Source: Hanstruepera flava
GTDB lineage: Bacteria; Bacteroidota; Bacteroidia; Flavobacteriales; Flavobacteriaceae
Direction: 5' to 3'
DNA: 64,000 nt
NCBI RefSeq assembly: GCF_023634025.1
Contig: NZ_JALJCW010000003.1
Span: 124,001 to 188,000, forward strand
The notes beneath the pieces were generated by a model. The model did no database searches, was not told the origin of the DNA, and saw only the letters and a list, made by a program, of their open reading frames with translations. Positions 9,127 to 18,332 of the stretch are shown here, in pieces. The translations under genes were made by a program, and so were the position numbers. How positions within the stretch are numbered: position 1 is the first letter of the stretch; every line of letters starts with the position of its first letter.

Positions 9127-10227
9127 ATGTCAATATATAACTTAAACATTAAACACATACTCGGAATAGTTTTAGTCTTTTTCGCTCTTATACTTCCTTC
9201 AGAAATAAGTGCACAGCGCATGAGACATAATGCATCTAGAGGTGGAGGACGTACCATGTCAAGACCTACCAGCAGACCTTCCAATAATAGAGCTACAATG
9301 AACAGAAGTTCAAACAGAAATAGGGCAACAACAAGACCAACAACTACTAATAGAGCGCCAAATAGAAGTATTAATGGTGGTCACAATAAAAGTACAAATA
9401 GGAGCTATTCAAAAAATAAAATGCCCAACAGAAGTACTAATCGCGCTACAAACAATAAATCTACTCGAGATAGATCAGCAACTGGTGATAGATCTTCACG
9501 TGACAAATCTGCTCCTAAATTAGACACACGTAATCGTAAAACCTCAAATGTTAAAGATAGAAGCGGTAATAGAGGCAATGGAAACAGAGGCAATAATGTT
9601 AACAGTGGCAATAGAAGAAACATCAATATAGATAATAGCAGGACTGTAAATGTAAATAGAAGGAACACCTATGTTAGACCTAGCCCTCGCAGATATTCTA
9701 GACCTCCATATGCTTATGGAGGCTATCGCTATTATTGCCACAGACCTTATTTCTACCATCCTTTCGTTCCTTTCTATTGGGGTCCGTATTACCATCCTTG
9801 GGGTTATTTTGTTACATCATTGGCCACAACAGCCATTATAGTAAGTATTGTTAACGACAATGCTGATGACGATGATGAGGAATATCACTACGAAAATGGT
9901 AATTATTACCTTAAAACAGAAGATGGTTTTGTAGCAGTTCAAGCTCCTGTAGGTGCAGAAGTCCCGGATATCCCAGATGAAGCTGAAAAGGTTGAAGTAA
10001 ACAATACAACCAATTACTATTACGGCGGAGCCTTCTATGAGCAAAACAAAGATGGATACATTGTAGTCCCTGCTACCGCTGGTACTATTGTACCAGGTTT
10101 ACCAGAAGGCGGCGAAGAAGTCAAAATTGGCGAAGTAACCTATGTGCAATTTGGTGAAACCTATTATCAACCCATACAAGTTGATGGTAAGAACATGTAC
10201 GAAATTGTAGAAGTCAAGAAAGAATAA
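9127..10227 (+). CDS. DUF6515 family exported protein with Arg/Asn/Ser-rich region
   Basis: A 366-residue protein in three parts. An N-terminal signal segment (about 8-29, ending ISAQ) is followed by a low-complexity basic region (about 30-190) rich in Asn, Arg, Ser and Thr with recurring NRS/TNR units. Then come a Tyr/His/Pro-rich stretch (YGGYRYYCHRPYFYHP), one hydrophobic helix (about 228-242) and two tandem C-terminal repeats of the type YYYGGAFYEQ...GYIVVPATAGTIVPGLP, which resemble DUF6515. The disordered cationic region could bind anionic envelope or sulfated glycans; that is inference. Function unknown. Confidence 0.7.
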   Translation: MSIYNLNIKHILGIVLVFFALILPSEISAQRMRHNASRGGGRTMSRPTSRPSNNRATMNRSSNRNRATTRPTTTNRAPNRSINGGHNKSTNRSYSKNKMPNRSTNRATNNKSTRDRSATGDRSSRDKSAPKLDTRNRKTSNVKDRSGNRGNGNRGNNVNSGNRRNINIDNSRTVNVNRRNTYVRPSPRRYSRPPYAYGGYRYYCHRPYFYHPFVPFYWGPYYHPWGYFVTSLATTAIIVSIVNDNADDDDEEYHYENGNYYLKTEDGFVAVQAPVGAEVPDIPDEAEKVEVNNTTNYYYGGAFYEQNKDGYIVVPATAGTIVPGLPEGGEEVKIGEVTYVQFGETYYQPIQVDGKNMYEIVEVKKE

Positions 10228-10272
10228 TCTAAAGTTATTTTTATTTAACTATTAATCGATAAAATAAACCAT

Positions 10273-11832
10273 ATGAAAAAATTAAACTTTGCATTTTTGT
10301 TAGTATTAGTACCCCTACTAACAATTGCTCAAAACAACAAAAAACCCAATATCCTAGTGATATGGGGAGATGACATTGGCACTTGGAACATTAGTCACAA
10401 CAACCGTGGTATGATGGGATACATGACGCCAAACATAGACCGAATTGCTAAAGAAGGTGTTGGTTTCACAGATTATTATGCTCAACAATCTTGTACAGCT
10501 GGTCGAGCTGCCTTCATTGGTGGAAGTGTACCTGTTCGTTCAGGAATGACCAAAGTAGGAATGCCAGGTGCCAAGGAAGGTTGGCAAAAAACCGATGTTA
10601 CCATGGCAACAGTACTGAAGAGTCAAGGATATACAACTGGACAGTTTGGAAAAAACCATCAAGGCGATTTAGATGAGCATTTACCAACCATGCATGGTTT
10701 TGATGAGTTCTTCGGAAACCTATATCACCTTAATGCCGAAGAAGAACCAGAGAATTTTGATTATCCTGGCGATATGGTTTTAAAAAATGGTCAAACATTT
10801 AGAGAAAAATTTGGTCCACGGGGAGTTATTCATAGCTGGGCGGATGGTAACGGTGGACAGAGAATAGAAGATACTGGACCGTTGACCAAAAAACGTATGG
10901 AAACTGTAGATTATGAAACTTTAGAAGAAGCCAAACGTTTCATTAGAGAACAACATGAAGCCGGAAAGCCATTCTTTACTTGGTGGAATGCTACAAGAAT
11001 GCATTTTAGAACCCATGTAAAAGACGATATGCGCAATCCTGGTCATGATGAATATACCGATGGTATGATTGAGCATGATATGCATGTTGGTCAGTTATTA
11101 GAGTTGTTGGATGAACTAGGAATTGCAGACAATACAATTGTGATGTATTCTACAGACAATGGCCCACATTATAATACATGGCCAGATGCTGGAACTACGC
11201 CTTTCCACGGTGAAAAGAATTCCAACTGGGAAGGAGCCTATAGAGTTCCTGCTTTTATACGCTGGCCAGGACATTTCCCGGAAAATGTCACCTTAAATGG
11301 GATTATTGCCCATGAAGATTGGTTGCCTACATTTGCTGCTATAGCTGGTAATCCAAATATCAAAGAACAATTAAAGAAAGGTACTTCGCTTAATGGAAGA
11401 TCTTACAAAAATCATATAGATGGTTATAACCAATTAGACTATCTAACAGGAAAGACTAAAGAATCTCCTAGAGAAGGGTTTATTTATGTTAACGATGGCG
11501 GCTCAATTGCCGCATTAAGATACGGTGATTGGAAAGCTACATTTTTAGAAAACCGAGCAAGGCAATTACAAATATGGTTAGAGCCTTTTGTGGAGTTAAG
11601 AGCACCGCTTTTAACCAATTTAAGACGTGATCCATTTGAAAAAGCCATATATGGCTCAAATACGTATTACGATTGGTATATTGACAGAGCATACATTCTT
11701 ATAGCCATTCAAAGCTATGCCTATAATTTCTTATCAACGTTTAAAGATTATCCTCCAAGTCAAACCGCTGGTGACTGGAGTTTAGGAAAAGTAGAAAAGC
11801 AGATTGAAGCCATGGTTACTAAAAGTAATTAA
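10273..11832 (+). CDS. Secreted sulfatase (arylsulfatase family)
   Basis: A type I sulfatase that would hydrolyse a sulfate ester in the periplasm or outside the cell. Residues 1-20 are a signal peptide (LLTIAQ). Metal-binding Asp pair WGDDIG (31-36) is followed by the formylglycine motif CTAGR (74-78), an Ala-type variant of the usual C-x-P-x-R, so it needs an anaerobic or FGE-type maturase not seen here. FGKNHQGD, TRMHFRTH and YSTDNGPHYN supply the other metal and sulfate ligands. Length (519) is usual. The substrate cannot be read from sequence. It precedes a HAD lipoprotein with a terminator between them. Confidence 0.88.
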   Translation: MKKLNFAFLLVLVPLLTIAQNNKKPNILVIWGDDIGTWNISHNNRGMMGYMTPNIDRIAKEGVGFTDYYAQQSCTAGRAAFIGGSVPVRSGMTKVGMPGAKEGWQKTDVTMATVLKSQGYTTGQFGKNHQGDLDEHLPTMHGFDEFFGNLYHLNAEEEPENFDYPGDMVLKNGQTFREKFGPRGVIHSWADGNGGQRIEDTGPLTKKRMETVDYETLEEAKRFIREQHEAGKPFFTWWNATRMHFRTHVKDDMRNPGHDEYTDGMIEHDMHVGQLLELLDELGIADNTIVMYSTDNGPHYNTWPDAGTTPFHGEKNSNWEGAYRVPAFIRWPGHFPENVTLNGIIAHEDWLPTFAAIAGNPNIKEQLKKGTSLNGRSYKNHIDGYNQLDYLTGKTKESPREGFIYVNDGGSIAALRYGDWKATFLENRARQLQIWLEPFVELRAPLLTNLRRDPFEKAIYGSNTYYDWYIDRAYILIAIQSYAYNFLSTFKDYPPSQTAGDWSLGKVEKQIEAMVTKSN

Positions 11833-11849
11833 ATTATAAAATAAGAAAG

Positions 11850-11879
11850 AAGCTGTGTCCTTATAGGCGCAGCTTTTTT
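11850..11879 (+). terminator. Intrinsic terminator after the first sulfatase
   Basis: A 10-bp stem including two G-U pairs (11850-11859 with 11866-11875) and a 6-base loop is followed by a run of six T. It separates the DUF2092/DUF6515/sulfatase unit from the HAD gene that starts at 11895. Confidence 0.8.
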
Positions 11880-11894
11880 ATTTAATCAAATTTT

Positions 11895-12926
11895 ATGAAA
11901 AAATATTTAGCACTTATATTAGTTGCATTAGCCATACTGGCCTGCAAAAAAGAGGTAAAAACAAGTAATAAACCTGAAACTATTGTTGATACTATAGAAG
12001 AAATAGATCCTCTCCCTTCTTGGAATGAAAGTGATACCAAGAATGCTATTATGGCTTATGTTAAAGATGTGACTAATGCTGAAAGTCAAAACTTTATTCC
12101 TGTTTCCGACCGTATAGCTACATTTGACAATGACGGTAATTTGTGGAGTGAGCAACCAGCTTACTTTCAATTATTTTTTGCTATAGATAGAGTGAAATCT
12201 TTGGCATCCGATAACCCTCAATGGGAAACAACACAACCGTTCAAGTCAGTTTTGGAAGGTGATCTAAAAACTTTGGCTTCATTTGGCGAGCATGGCATAC
12301 TGGAATTAGTTATGGCAACTCATTCTGGCATAACTACTGATGAATTTGAAGCCATAGTAAAAGATTGGCTGTCAACTGCCAAACACCCCCGTTTTAATAA
12401 GCCTTACAATGAACTTATTTACCAACCCATGTTAGAATTATTAGATTATCTACGTGCCAACGATTTTAAAACCTTTATTGTTTCGGGTGGTGGCATTGAA
12501 TTTATGAGACCTTGGGTAGAAAACGCCTATGGTATACCAAAAGATCAGGTTGTGGGTAGCAGTATTGCAACAGAATATGATTATAATAACGGCAATCCCA
12601 TTATTAAACGATTACCAAAAATTGATTTTATAGATGATAAGGCAGGGAAACCTGTTGGTATAAACAAATTTATTGGTAAAAAACCGGTTTTTGCTTCTGG
12701 GAATTCGGATGGTGACTTACAAATGTTACAATGGACCGATTCCAATTCTTATAAATCATTTCAACTCTATTTACATCATACAGATGCCGACCGTGAATGG
12801 GCTTATGATAGAGATTCCCATATAGGTAAGCTAGATAAAGGACTTGATGAAGCCATTGAAAAAGGTTGGACTGTAATCAATATGAAAAACGATTGGAAAG
12901 TGATTTATCCTTTTCAAGTAAATTAA
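11895..12926 (+). CDS. HAD-superfamily phosphatase-like lipoprotein
   Basis: A 343-residue lipoprotein. The signal peptide ends in the lipobox LAILAC (Cys17), so the enzyme should be tethered to a membrane facing the periplasm. HAD motif I reads FDNDGNLW (a D-x-D-G-x-L variant with the two Asp kept), motif II is in FIVSGGGIEFM, and the acidic motif is SGNSDGDLQML. It resembles the phosphoserine phosphatase-like HAD proteins often placed beside sulfatases in marine bacteria; the substrate is unknown. The crp/fnr-type gene follows after 13 bases, consistent with cotranscription. Confidence 0.8.
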   Translation: MKKYLALILVALAILACKKEVKTSNKPETIVDTIEEIDPLPSWNESDTKNAIMAYVKDVTNAESQNFIPVSDRIATFDNDGNLWSEQPAYFQLFFAIDRVKSLASDNPQWETTQPFKSVLEGDLKTLASFGEHGILELVMATHSGITTDEFEAIVKDWLSTAKHPRFNKPYNELIYQPMLELLDYLRANDFKTFIVSGGGIEFMRPWVENAYGIPKDQVVGSSIATEYDYNNGNPIIKRLPKIDFIDDKAGKPVGINKFIGKKPVFASGNSDGDLQMLQWTDSNSYKSFQLYLHHTDADREWAYDRDSHIGKLDKGLDEAIEKGWTVINMKNDWKVIYPFQVN

Positions 12927-12939
12927 TTAATAAACACCT

Positions 12940-13530
12940 ATGTCTTTTTCAAAGTCTGAAATAAAGCAACTGGTAAAAAAATATTTCCCTTATTTAAAAA
13001 ACAAAGAAATAGATATATTTTTAAAAATGTCCACTTATGAAGTTTATGACAACAAAGACATAATTCTAAAAGGTGGACGAACTGATAAGTTTCTTTTTTT
13101 AATATTAAAAGGAAGTTCTAGAGCCTATAGTATTGATGAAAAGGGCCAAGAATTAAACTGTCACTTAAGAGCAGAGGGGTATTTCTTTGGTGATGCTAGG
13201 GTTTTTGAAGACAAAGAACAAATACTAAATGCTGAAGCTATTGGCGAAACTCATATTCTTAAATTTAATATCGATGCGTTAGAAAAAAAAGGGTATCAAA
13301 ATCCAAAGATTATGGCGTTTTACATAAATATACTGAAAGAGGTTATTGCTGCTTTTTCACACCGAATTCACACATTTGTAGCAATGACTTCAGAAGAACG
13401 TTATTTGGATTTAATAGACATGAACCCAGACTATTTAAAATCAACCTTTGATAAACACATAGCTAGCTTTTTAGGTATTAAACCCTTAACGCTTCATCGC
13501 ATCAAAAAAAAGCTAAAAATTATCAAATGA
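12940..13530 (+). CDS. Crp/Fnr family transcriptional regulator
   Basis: A 196-residue regulator with an N-terminal cyclic-nucleotide-binding beta-roll (about 25-125; ILKGGRTDKFLFLILKGSSRAYSI and GYFFGDARVF) and a C-terminal winged helix (about 145-196; ASFLGIKPLTLHRIKKKLKI). The strict phosphate-binding cassette of cAMP receptors (GE-x6-R-A-A) is not clear, as is common for Bacteroidota members that sense unknown ligands. Its place between two sulfatase genes makes local control plausible, though no operator was identified. Confidence 0.82.
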   Translation: MSFSKSEIKQLVKKYFPYLKNKEIDIFLKMSTYEVYDNKDIILKGGRTDKFLFLILKGSSRAYSIDEKGQELNCHLRAEGYFFGDARVFEDKEQILNAEAIGETHILKFNIDALEKKGYQNPKIMAFYINILKEVIAAFSHRIHTFVAMTSEERYLDLIDMNPDYLKSTFDKHIASFLGIKPLTLHRIKKKLKIIK

Positions 13531-13555
13531 TATTTTTTTAAAGACAATGATGCAA

Positions 13556-13563
13556 TAATTTTG
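13556..13563 (+). promoter_or_regulatory. TAnnTTTG (-7) element before the large sulfatase
   Basis: TAATTTTG is an exact match to TAnnTTTG, 33 bases before the ATG at 13597. There is no clear -33 TTG. It suggests the large sulfatase is transcribed separately from the Crp/Fnr-type gene. Confidence 0.45.
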
Positions 13564-13596
13564 TGAAGCTATAATTAATCATATAATCAAACAACT

Positions 13597-16047
13597 ATGA
13601 AAAATCACAAATTAAGAAAGCAAAGCTTGTTCTATTTTTTTAGTTCACTTTTTTGCTTAATGCTAATAGTAGCATGCAATAATAAACAGGAATCATCTTC
13701 AGAAGATACTTCTGTAGCAGATGATGGCTTTAAAGGAAAAATTGCATTGGATGTAAGAGATTCAGAAGCCGATTGGACTGCTTATGCTCCAAAACAAGCT
13801 CCCGAAGGTGCACCAAATATTCTATTTGTTCTATATGACGATACAGGATTGGCTGCTTGGTCGCCTTATGGAGGACGTATTAACATGCCTACTATGGATC
13901 GTCTGGCTGCCAATGGACTAACTTACACACAATGGCATACAACAGCATTATGTTCACCAACACGTTCTACAATTTTAACAGGTAGAAACCACCATTTAAA
14001 TGGTATGGCCTCCATTACAGAAACTGCCGATGGTTTCCCTGGAGCTAATGGTCGAGTTCCAGATGATTGTGCGCCTTTCGCACAGATTATGCGCGACAAT
14101 GGCTGGAGTACGTTTTGGTTAGGCAAAAACCACAATGTTCCAGAGTCTGATATCGCCTCTGGAGGTAATCGCTCCGAATGGCCAACACAAATTGGATTTG
14201 ACCGTTTTTATGGATTCCTTGGAGGAGAAACCAACAACTGGTATCCAGATTTGGTAATGGATAACCATTTTATTGAACCACCTGCAACTCCCGAAGAAGG
14301 CTATCACTTATCTAAAGATTTGGCCGATCAAGCTATAAATATGCTTCAAAACCAAAGATCGACCAACCCATCAAAGCCTTTTTATATGTGGTTTAATCCG
14401 GGAGCTAACCATGCACCTCATCACTCTCCTGCTGAATACACAGCAAAATACAAAGGTATGTTTGATGATGGTTACGATGCTTATCGTGACTGGGTTGTTA
14501 AACGCATGAAAGATAAAGGTATTTTACCAGAAGATACCGCTATGACACCTTTTAACCCTATGCCAGAAGATATGGCAAACCCAGCTGATTATGTTCGCCC
14601 ATGGGATGAGTTGAACGATGATGAAAAGAAATTATTCTCAAGAATGGCTGAAGTTTATGCTGGTTTTTCTGAATATACAGATGCTCAAGTAGGCAGAATA
14701 ATTGATTATCTGGAAGAAACAGGGCAACTGGAAAATACTATCGTGATATATGCTGCTGATAATGGTGCTTCAGGAGAAGGTAGTCCAAACGGTTCTGTAA
14801 ATGAAAATAAGTTCTTTAATGGTTACCCTGATGAGCTATCTGAAAACATGAAATATTTAGACGTTCTTGGCGGTCCAGAAACATATAATCACTTCCCTAC
14901 TGGTTGGGCTGCTGCTTTTTCAGCACCATTTAAAATGTTTAAACGTTACTCACAATTTGCAGGTGGTACAAATGATCCACTAGTGATTTCATGGCCTAAA
15001 GGAATTAAAGCCAAAGGTGAAATCCGTCATCAATATCATCACTCTACCGATATTGTTGCCACGCTTTTAGATGTTTGTGGCATAGAAATGCCTAAAGTAT
15101 ATAATGGTGTAAAGCAAACACCACTTTCTGGTGTTTCTATGGCTTATTCATTTGATGCTGAACCAAATGGACCAACTCAAAAGGAGGTTCAATACTACTG
15201 TATGTTAGGAACCAGAGGTATCTGGAAAGACGGTTGGAAAGCTGTGGCTATTCATTCACCACTATCTGGAAAAAGTAATTTTGATAAAGATGTATGGGAA
15301 TTATACCATGTTGCTGAAGATCGTTCTGAATCCGTTAATTTAGCTGAAGAATACCCAGATAAACTACAAGAGTTAATAGACGAATGGTTCCGTCAAGCCG
15401 AGATAAACAAAGTTCTTCCATTAGACGATAGAAGTGCTGCTGAAATATTAACAATCGAAAGACCAAAGGAAGAACCTCCTAAAGACCGTTTTATTTACAA
15501 ACCTGGTACAGATCCTGTTCCAGAAGGTGTTGCTGTAAATATTAGAGGTCGTGATTATAAACTTTTGGCTAATGTTGAAATTACTGATCCAAATGCATCT
15601 GGTGTTATCTTTGCACATGGTTCTCGTTTTGGTGGTCATGCATTATTTATTAAGAATAAAAAACTATACTACGTATACAACTTCTTGGGTATAAAACCTG
15701 AACAGGTATTTGTTTCCAACACAACTCTAAAACCCGGCAGATACACTTTAGGTGTAGAATTTAAAAAAGAGAGCCAAGGTGAATATGGTGAATCATTAGG
15801 TCATACTAAACTGTATATTAATGAAGATGTAGTCGCAGAAGGCCCAATGAAAACGCAACCTGCCAAGTTTACACTTTCAGGTGATGGTCTTTGTGTTGGT
15901 TATGATAGTGGAGACGCTGTAAGCGAAAACTATCCCTCACCAAGTGAGTTTAAAGGAGGAACTATTTTTGGAGTAGGTGTAACAGCTGAAGGTACTCCTT
16001 ATATCGATTTAGAAGCTGAAGCAAAACGTTTAATGATGAGCCAATAA
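13597..16047 (+). CDS. Large lipoprotein sulfatase (arylsulfatase)
   Basis: An 816-residue sulfatase lipoprotein with lipobox LIVAC (Cys27). Metal ligands DDTG (81-84) precede the canonical formylglycine motif CSPTR (119-123) within a TTALCSPTRSTILTGR context; WLGKNH, NPGANHAPHHSP and AADNGASGEGS follow. About 180 C-terminal residues after EWFRQAE form an extra beta-sandwich-like domain (RFIYKPGTDPVP onward), as in large PF00884 arylsulfatases. The substrate is unknown. It differs clearly from the 519-residue sulfatase upstream, so the two probably act on different bonds or substrates. Confidence 0.88.
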   Translation: MKNHKLRKQSLFYFFSSLFCLMLIVACNNKQESSSEDTSVADDGFKGKIALDVRDSEADWTAYAPKQAPEGAPNILFVLYDDTGLAAWSPYGGRINMPTMDRLAANGLTYTQWHTTALCSPTRSTILTGRNHHLNGMASITETADGFPGANGRVPDDCAPFAQIMRDNGWSTFWLGKNHNVPESDIASGGNRSEWPTQIGFDRFYGFLGGETNNWYPDLVMDNHFIEPPATPEEGYHLSKDLADQAINMLQNQRSTNPSKPFYMWFNPGANHAPHHSPAEYTAKYKGMFDDGYDAYRDWVVKRMKDKGILPEDTAMTPFNPMPEDMANPADYVRPWDELNDDEKKLFSRMAEVYAGFSEYTDAQVGRIIDYLEETGQLENTIVIYAADNGASGEGSPNGSVNENKFFNGYPDELSENMKYLDVLGGPETYNHFPTGWAAAFSAPFKMFKRYSQFAGGTNDPLVISWPKGIKAKGEIRHQYHHSTDIVATLLDVCGIEMPKVYNGVKQTPLSGVSMAYSFDAEPNGPTQKEVQYYCMLGTRGIWKDGWKAVAIHSPLSGKSNFDKDVWELYHVAEDRSESVNLAEEYPDKLQELIDEWFRQAEINKVLPLDDRSAAEILTIERPKEEPPKDRFIYKPGTDPVPEGVAVNIRGRDYKLLANVEITDPNASGVIFAHGSRFGGHALFIKNKKLYYVYNFLGIKPEQVFVSNTTLKPGRYTLGVEFKKESQGEYGESLGHTKLYINEDVVAEGPMKTQPAKFTLSGDGLCVGYDSGDAVSENYPSPSEFKGGTIFGVGVTAEGTPYIDLEAEAKRLMMSQ

Positions 16048-16074
16048 ATTTTATAAATTGGTTAATAGCACTGC

Positions 16075-16109
16075 AAAAAGGGAGTTCAAAATTAATGAAC
16101 TCCCTTTTT
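16075..16109 (+). terminator. Strong intrinsic terminator after the large sulfatase
   Basis: A perfect 14-bp inverted repeat (16075-16088 with 16096-16109) around a 7-base loop, ending in five T. Because it starts with a run of A it can also act on the opposite strand. Confidence 0.9.
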
Positions 16110-16201
16110 ATTTAAGAGTTATATTTTGATTCACATTTTTTTGTATCTTGACTATAATTTACTAATAATCATTACTTTATTATCTAACTAAAACTAAAAT
16201 C

Positions 16202-16903
16202 ATGAAAAAACTTTTAGCAGAATTTATTGGTACCTTTTGGCTTGTTCTAGGAGGTTGTGGAAGTGCTGTTTTAGCGGCTGGTGTTCCAGATATTGGCATC
16301 GGACTTGTAGGAGTCTCACTTGCATTTGGTTTAACCGTTTTAACAGGAGCTTACGCATTAGGGCATATCTCTGGAGGCCATTTTAATCCAGCTGTATCTA
16401 TTGGGTTATGGATGGGTGGACGATTTGAAGCCAAAGATTTACTTGGCTATATCGTTTCGCAAGTATTAGGTGGCCTAGCTGGCGCAGCTATCTTATACTT
16501 AATTGTTAGTAGTGCTACTAATTTTTCTGGTTTTTCTGGTCCTGGAGCTTTTGCTACAAATTTTTACGATGCTGACGTTTATGGTGTAAACTACGGATTG
16601 GTAGGCGCTCTTGTAACAGAAATTGTTATGACTTTTATGTTTTTAATTGTTATCCTTGGTGCTACACATAAAAATGCATCTCCTGGATTTGGCGGTATGG
16701 CCATAGGATTAGCTTTAACCTTAATACATTTAATTAGTATTCCTGTTACCAATACATCGGTTAACCCAGCAAGAAGTACAAGTCAAGCTTTATTCGTTGG
16801 TGGTGATGCCACTGGTCAGTTATGGTTGTTTTGGGTAGCGCCTATTGCAGGAGCAATTTTGGCAGGTATTGTCTACAAATATATGGCGCCTAATAAGAAC
16901 TAA
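16202..16903 (+). CDS. aqpZ: Aquaporin Z
   Basis: A water channel of the inner membrane. The 233-residue protein has six membrane helices and the two NPA half-helices at 62-64 (GHFNPAV) and 188-190 (TSVNPARS). The aromatic/Arg filter residues expected for a water-selective AqpZ can be placed at F42, H176, T185 and R191, so glycerol facilitation is unlikely. It follows the sulfatase terminator and has its own 150-base upstream region. Confidence 0.95.
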   Translation: MKKLLAEFIGTFWLVLGGCGSAVLAAGVPDIGIGLVGVSLAFGLTVLTGAYALGHISGGHFNPAVSIGLWMGGRFEAKDLLGYIVSQVLGGLAGAAILYLIVSSATNFSGFSGPGAFATNFYDADVYGVNYGLVGALVTEIVMTFMFLIVILGATHKNASPGFGGMAIGLALTLIHLISIPVTNTSVNPARSTSQALFVGGDATGQLWLFWVAPIAGAILAGIVYKYMAPNKN

Positions 16904-16921
16904 AAAATTGATATACTATTT

Positions 16922-16955
16922 AAAAATAGAGGGAGATTTGGCTTCCTCTATTTTT
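16922..16955. terminator. Bidirectional terminator between aqpZ and gldC
   Basis: An 11-bp inverted repeat (16922-16932 with 16945-16955) with A-rich and T-rich flanks ends both converging genes. The right arm overlaps the gldC stop codon (16948-16950). Confidence 0.82.
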
Positions 16956-17271
16956 TTAGCTCCAGTTTTTCGGCAAAATAATCGCAAAAATCTTTCATGG
17001 TTGCCGTCATTTTTTCGTCTTGGGTGGCACGATTAAAGGTATCGCTCATAGCCACTAAAGTTTGATGAAAAAACACTTTCATTTCATCAACAGGCATATC
17101 TTTTGTCCATAGATCTATTCGTAATGTCTCTTGCGATTTGTGGTCCCAAACCGATAAAAGCATGGCCTTTGCTTCTTCATTATTAATGCCTCCATCTTCA
17201 GCAGTCCAGCTTAATTTTTCTGGCACTCTATTATCATCTAACTCAACTTTTAACTCTATTGTAGATTCCAT
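16948..17271 (-). CDS. gldC: Gliding motility protein GldC
   Basis: A small 107-residue cytoplasmic protein matching GldC: STIELKVELDDNRVPEKLSWTAEDG and LRIDLWTKDMPVDEMKVFFHQTL. In Flavobacterium johnsoniae GldC supports gliding and is encoded downstream of gldB, as here (5-base gap). There is no signal peptide or known catalytic motif. Confidence 0.92.
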   Translation of the reverse strand: MESTIELKVELDDNRVPEKLSWTAEDGGINNEEAKAMLLSVWDHKSQETLRIDLWTKDMPVDEMKVFFHQTLVAMSDTFNRATQDEKMTATMKDFCDYFAEKLELKK

Positions 17272-17276
17272 TCTTG

Positions 17277-18239
17277 CTATTCTTTACGTGGTTTGTATTT
17301 ACTGTTATTAAATATGTTTATAGGCTCTTCAGTTAGCATATTCTTTAAAGACACATCGTTGTTTTCCATGTAAGCCTTTACAATTTGCCATCCCATAAAG
17401 CGACCTATTCTTCCTGGCGATTCATTATCTATTATTTCTAAGTAAAATTTAGAAAATGGTGCCGGATTAATAAAACGACTTGGTAATTTTGAATCTGTAC
17501 TGTACAACAATTCCTTATCAATAAAATAGTTCCAAATAAAATACTCATTATCTTGAGACCATTTTAATTCCTCCTCGGTATATCCAATTTTTTCAGCGTC
17601 AGTTTTAAAAGGAATCATGACATCTTTAAAGTATAATATCTTACCATAGTATATCATTTCGTCTAAAAATGTCTTTCGATCCAATTGGTAAACATATTTT
17701 CCTCCATAAGATGCTGCCATATCCACAACAATCTGGTCTTTATTAAAATTCTGTTTTAAATAATTTTGAATACCACCATAAAATTCGTGATCAGACCCTA
17801 AATATGTATCCACAGAGATTAAAGCAATGGTATCTGTAACAATAACTTTATTTCTATAATCTACATCTGAGGGTGTTGTTATAACCCGAGGTACAGTAAA
17901 TTCCGGAAAATAATATTTTAGATGTTGAAATAATTGCTCAATTTCTAATCTCACGTCACTAAAATCATCAAATGTTGAAACGCTCTCTGCTAATAGTTGA
18001 TGTCTCAAACTATCCTGCATGCGCTCTACCCAAAATGAATCTGGATAGGATTCTGGGAACATAAAAGGATAAGCTTGCTTCAATTTCGGCAAATCTGATC
18101 CATCTGCTTCATAAAATGCCTTATCAAAACGCTCTACCAAAAAATCAACATCAATTTTAGCAATCTCTTGTTCCACTTTAGATTCCTTATTGCAAGAAAC
18201 CAAAACAAGCATTGAAAATAATAATATAAAATACTTCAT
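17277..18239 (-). CDS. gldB: Gliding motility lipoprotein GldB
   Basis: GldB is a lipoprotein needed for gliding and linked to the type IX secretion/gliding apparatus. The open frame extends to 18338, but the ATG at 18239 gives MKYFILLFSMLVLVSCNKE, a proper lipoprotein signal with Cys at residue 16, so this start is chosen (320 residues). The mature part contains TYLGSDHEFYGGIQNYL and SPGRIGRFMGWQIVKAYM, typical of the family. The longer frame would overlap the nadE promoter. Transcribed with gldC and divergent from nadE. Confidence 0.93.
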   Translation of the reverse strand: MKYFILLFSMLVLVSCNKESKVEQEIAKIDVDFLVERFDKAFYEADGSDLPKLKQAYPFMFPESYPDSFWVERMQDSLRHQLLAESVSTFDDFSDVRLEIEQLFQHLKYYFPEFTVPRVITTPSDVDYRNKVIVTDTIALISVDTYLGSDHEFYGGIQNYLKQNFNKDQIVVDMAASYGGKYVYQLDRKTFLDEMIYYGKILYFKDVMIPFKTDAEKIGYTEEELKWSQDNEYFIWNYFIDKELLYSTDSKLPSRFINPAPFSKFYLEIIDNESPGRIGRFMGWQIVKAYMENNDVSLKNMLTEEPINIFNNSKYKPRKE

Positions 18240-18283
18240 ACTTAAGATTCTAAACCTAATTTTTATTAGTTGTGATATTGCCT

Positions 18284-18291
18284 TACTTTTG
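18284..18291 (+). promoter_or_regulatory. TAnnTTTG (-7) element before nadE
   Basis: TACTTTTG lies 41 bases before the chosen nadE ATG (18333) and matches the Bacteroidota -7 consensus. It would make the upstream in-frame start at 18291 untenable. The -33 region is weak. Confidence 0.5.
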
Positions 18292-18332
18292 TGCAACAAA
18301 GGTACATTTCTTTGGTTAAAAATTTCTATAAA

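Noticed and set aside
9230-9690. Repetitive Arg/Asn/Ser coding stretch as a DNA repeat array or CRISPR
   Set aside because: Units are irregular at the DNA level and read continuously in one frame; it is a low-complexity protein region.
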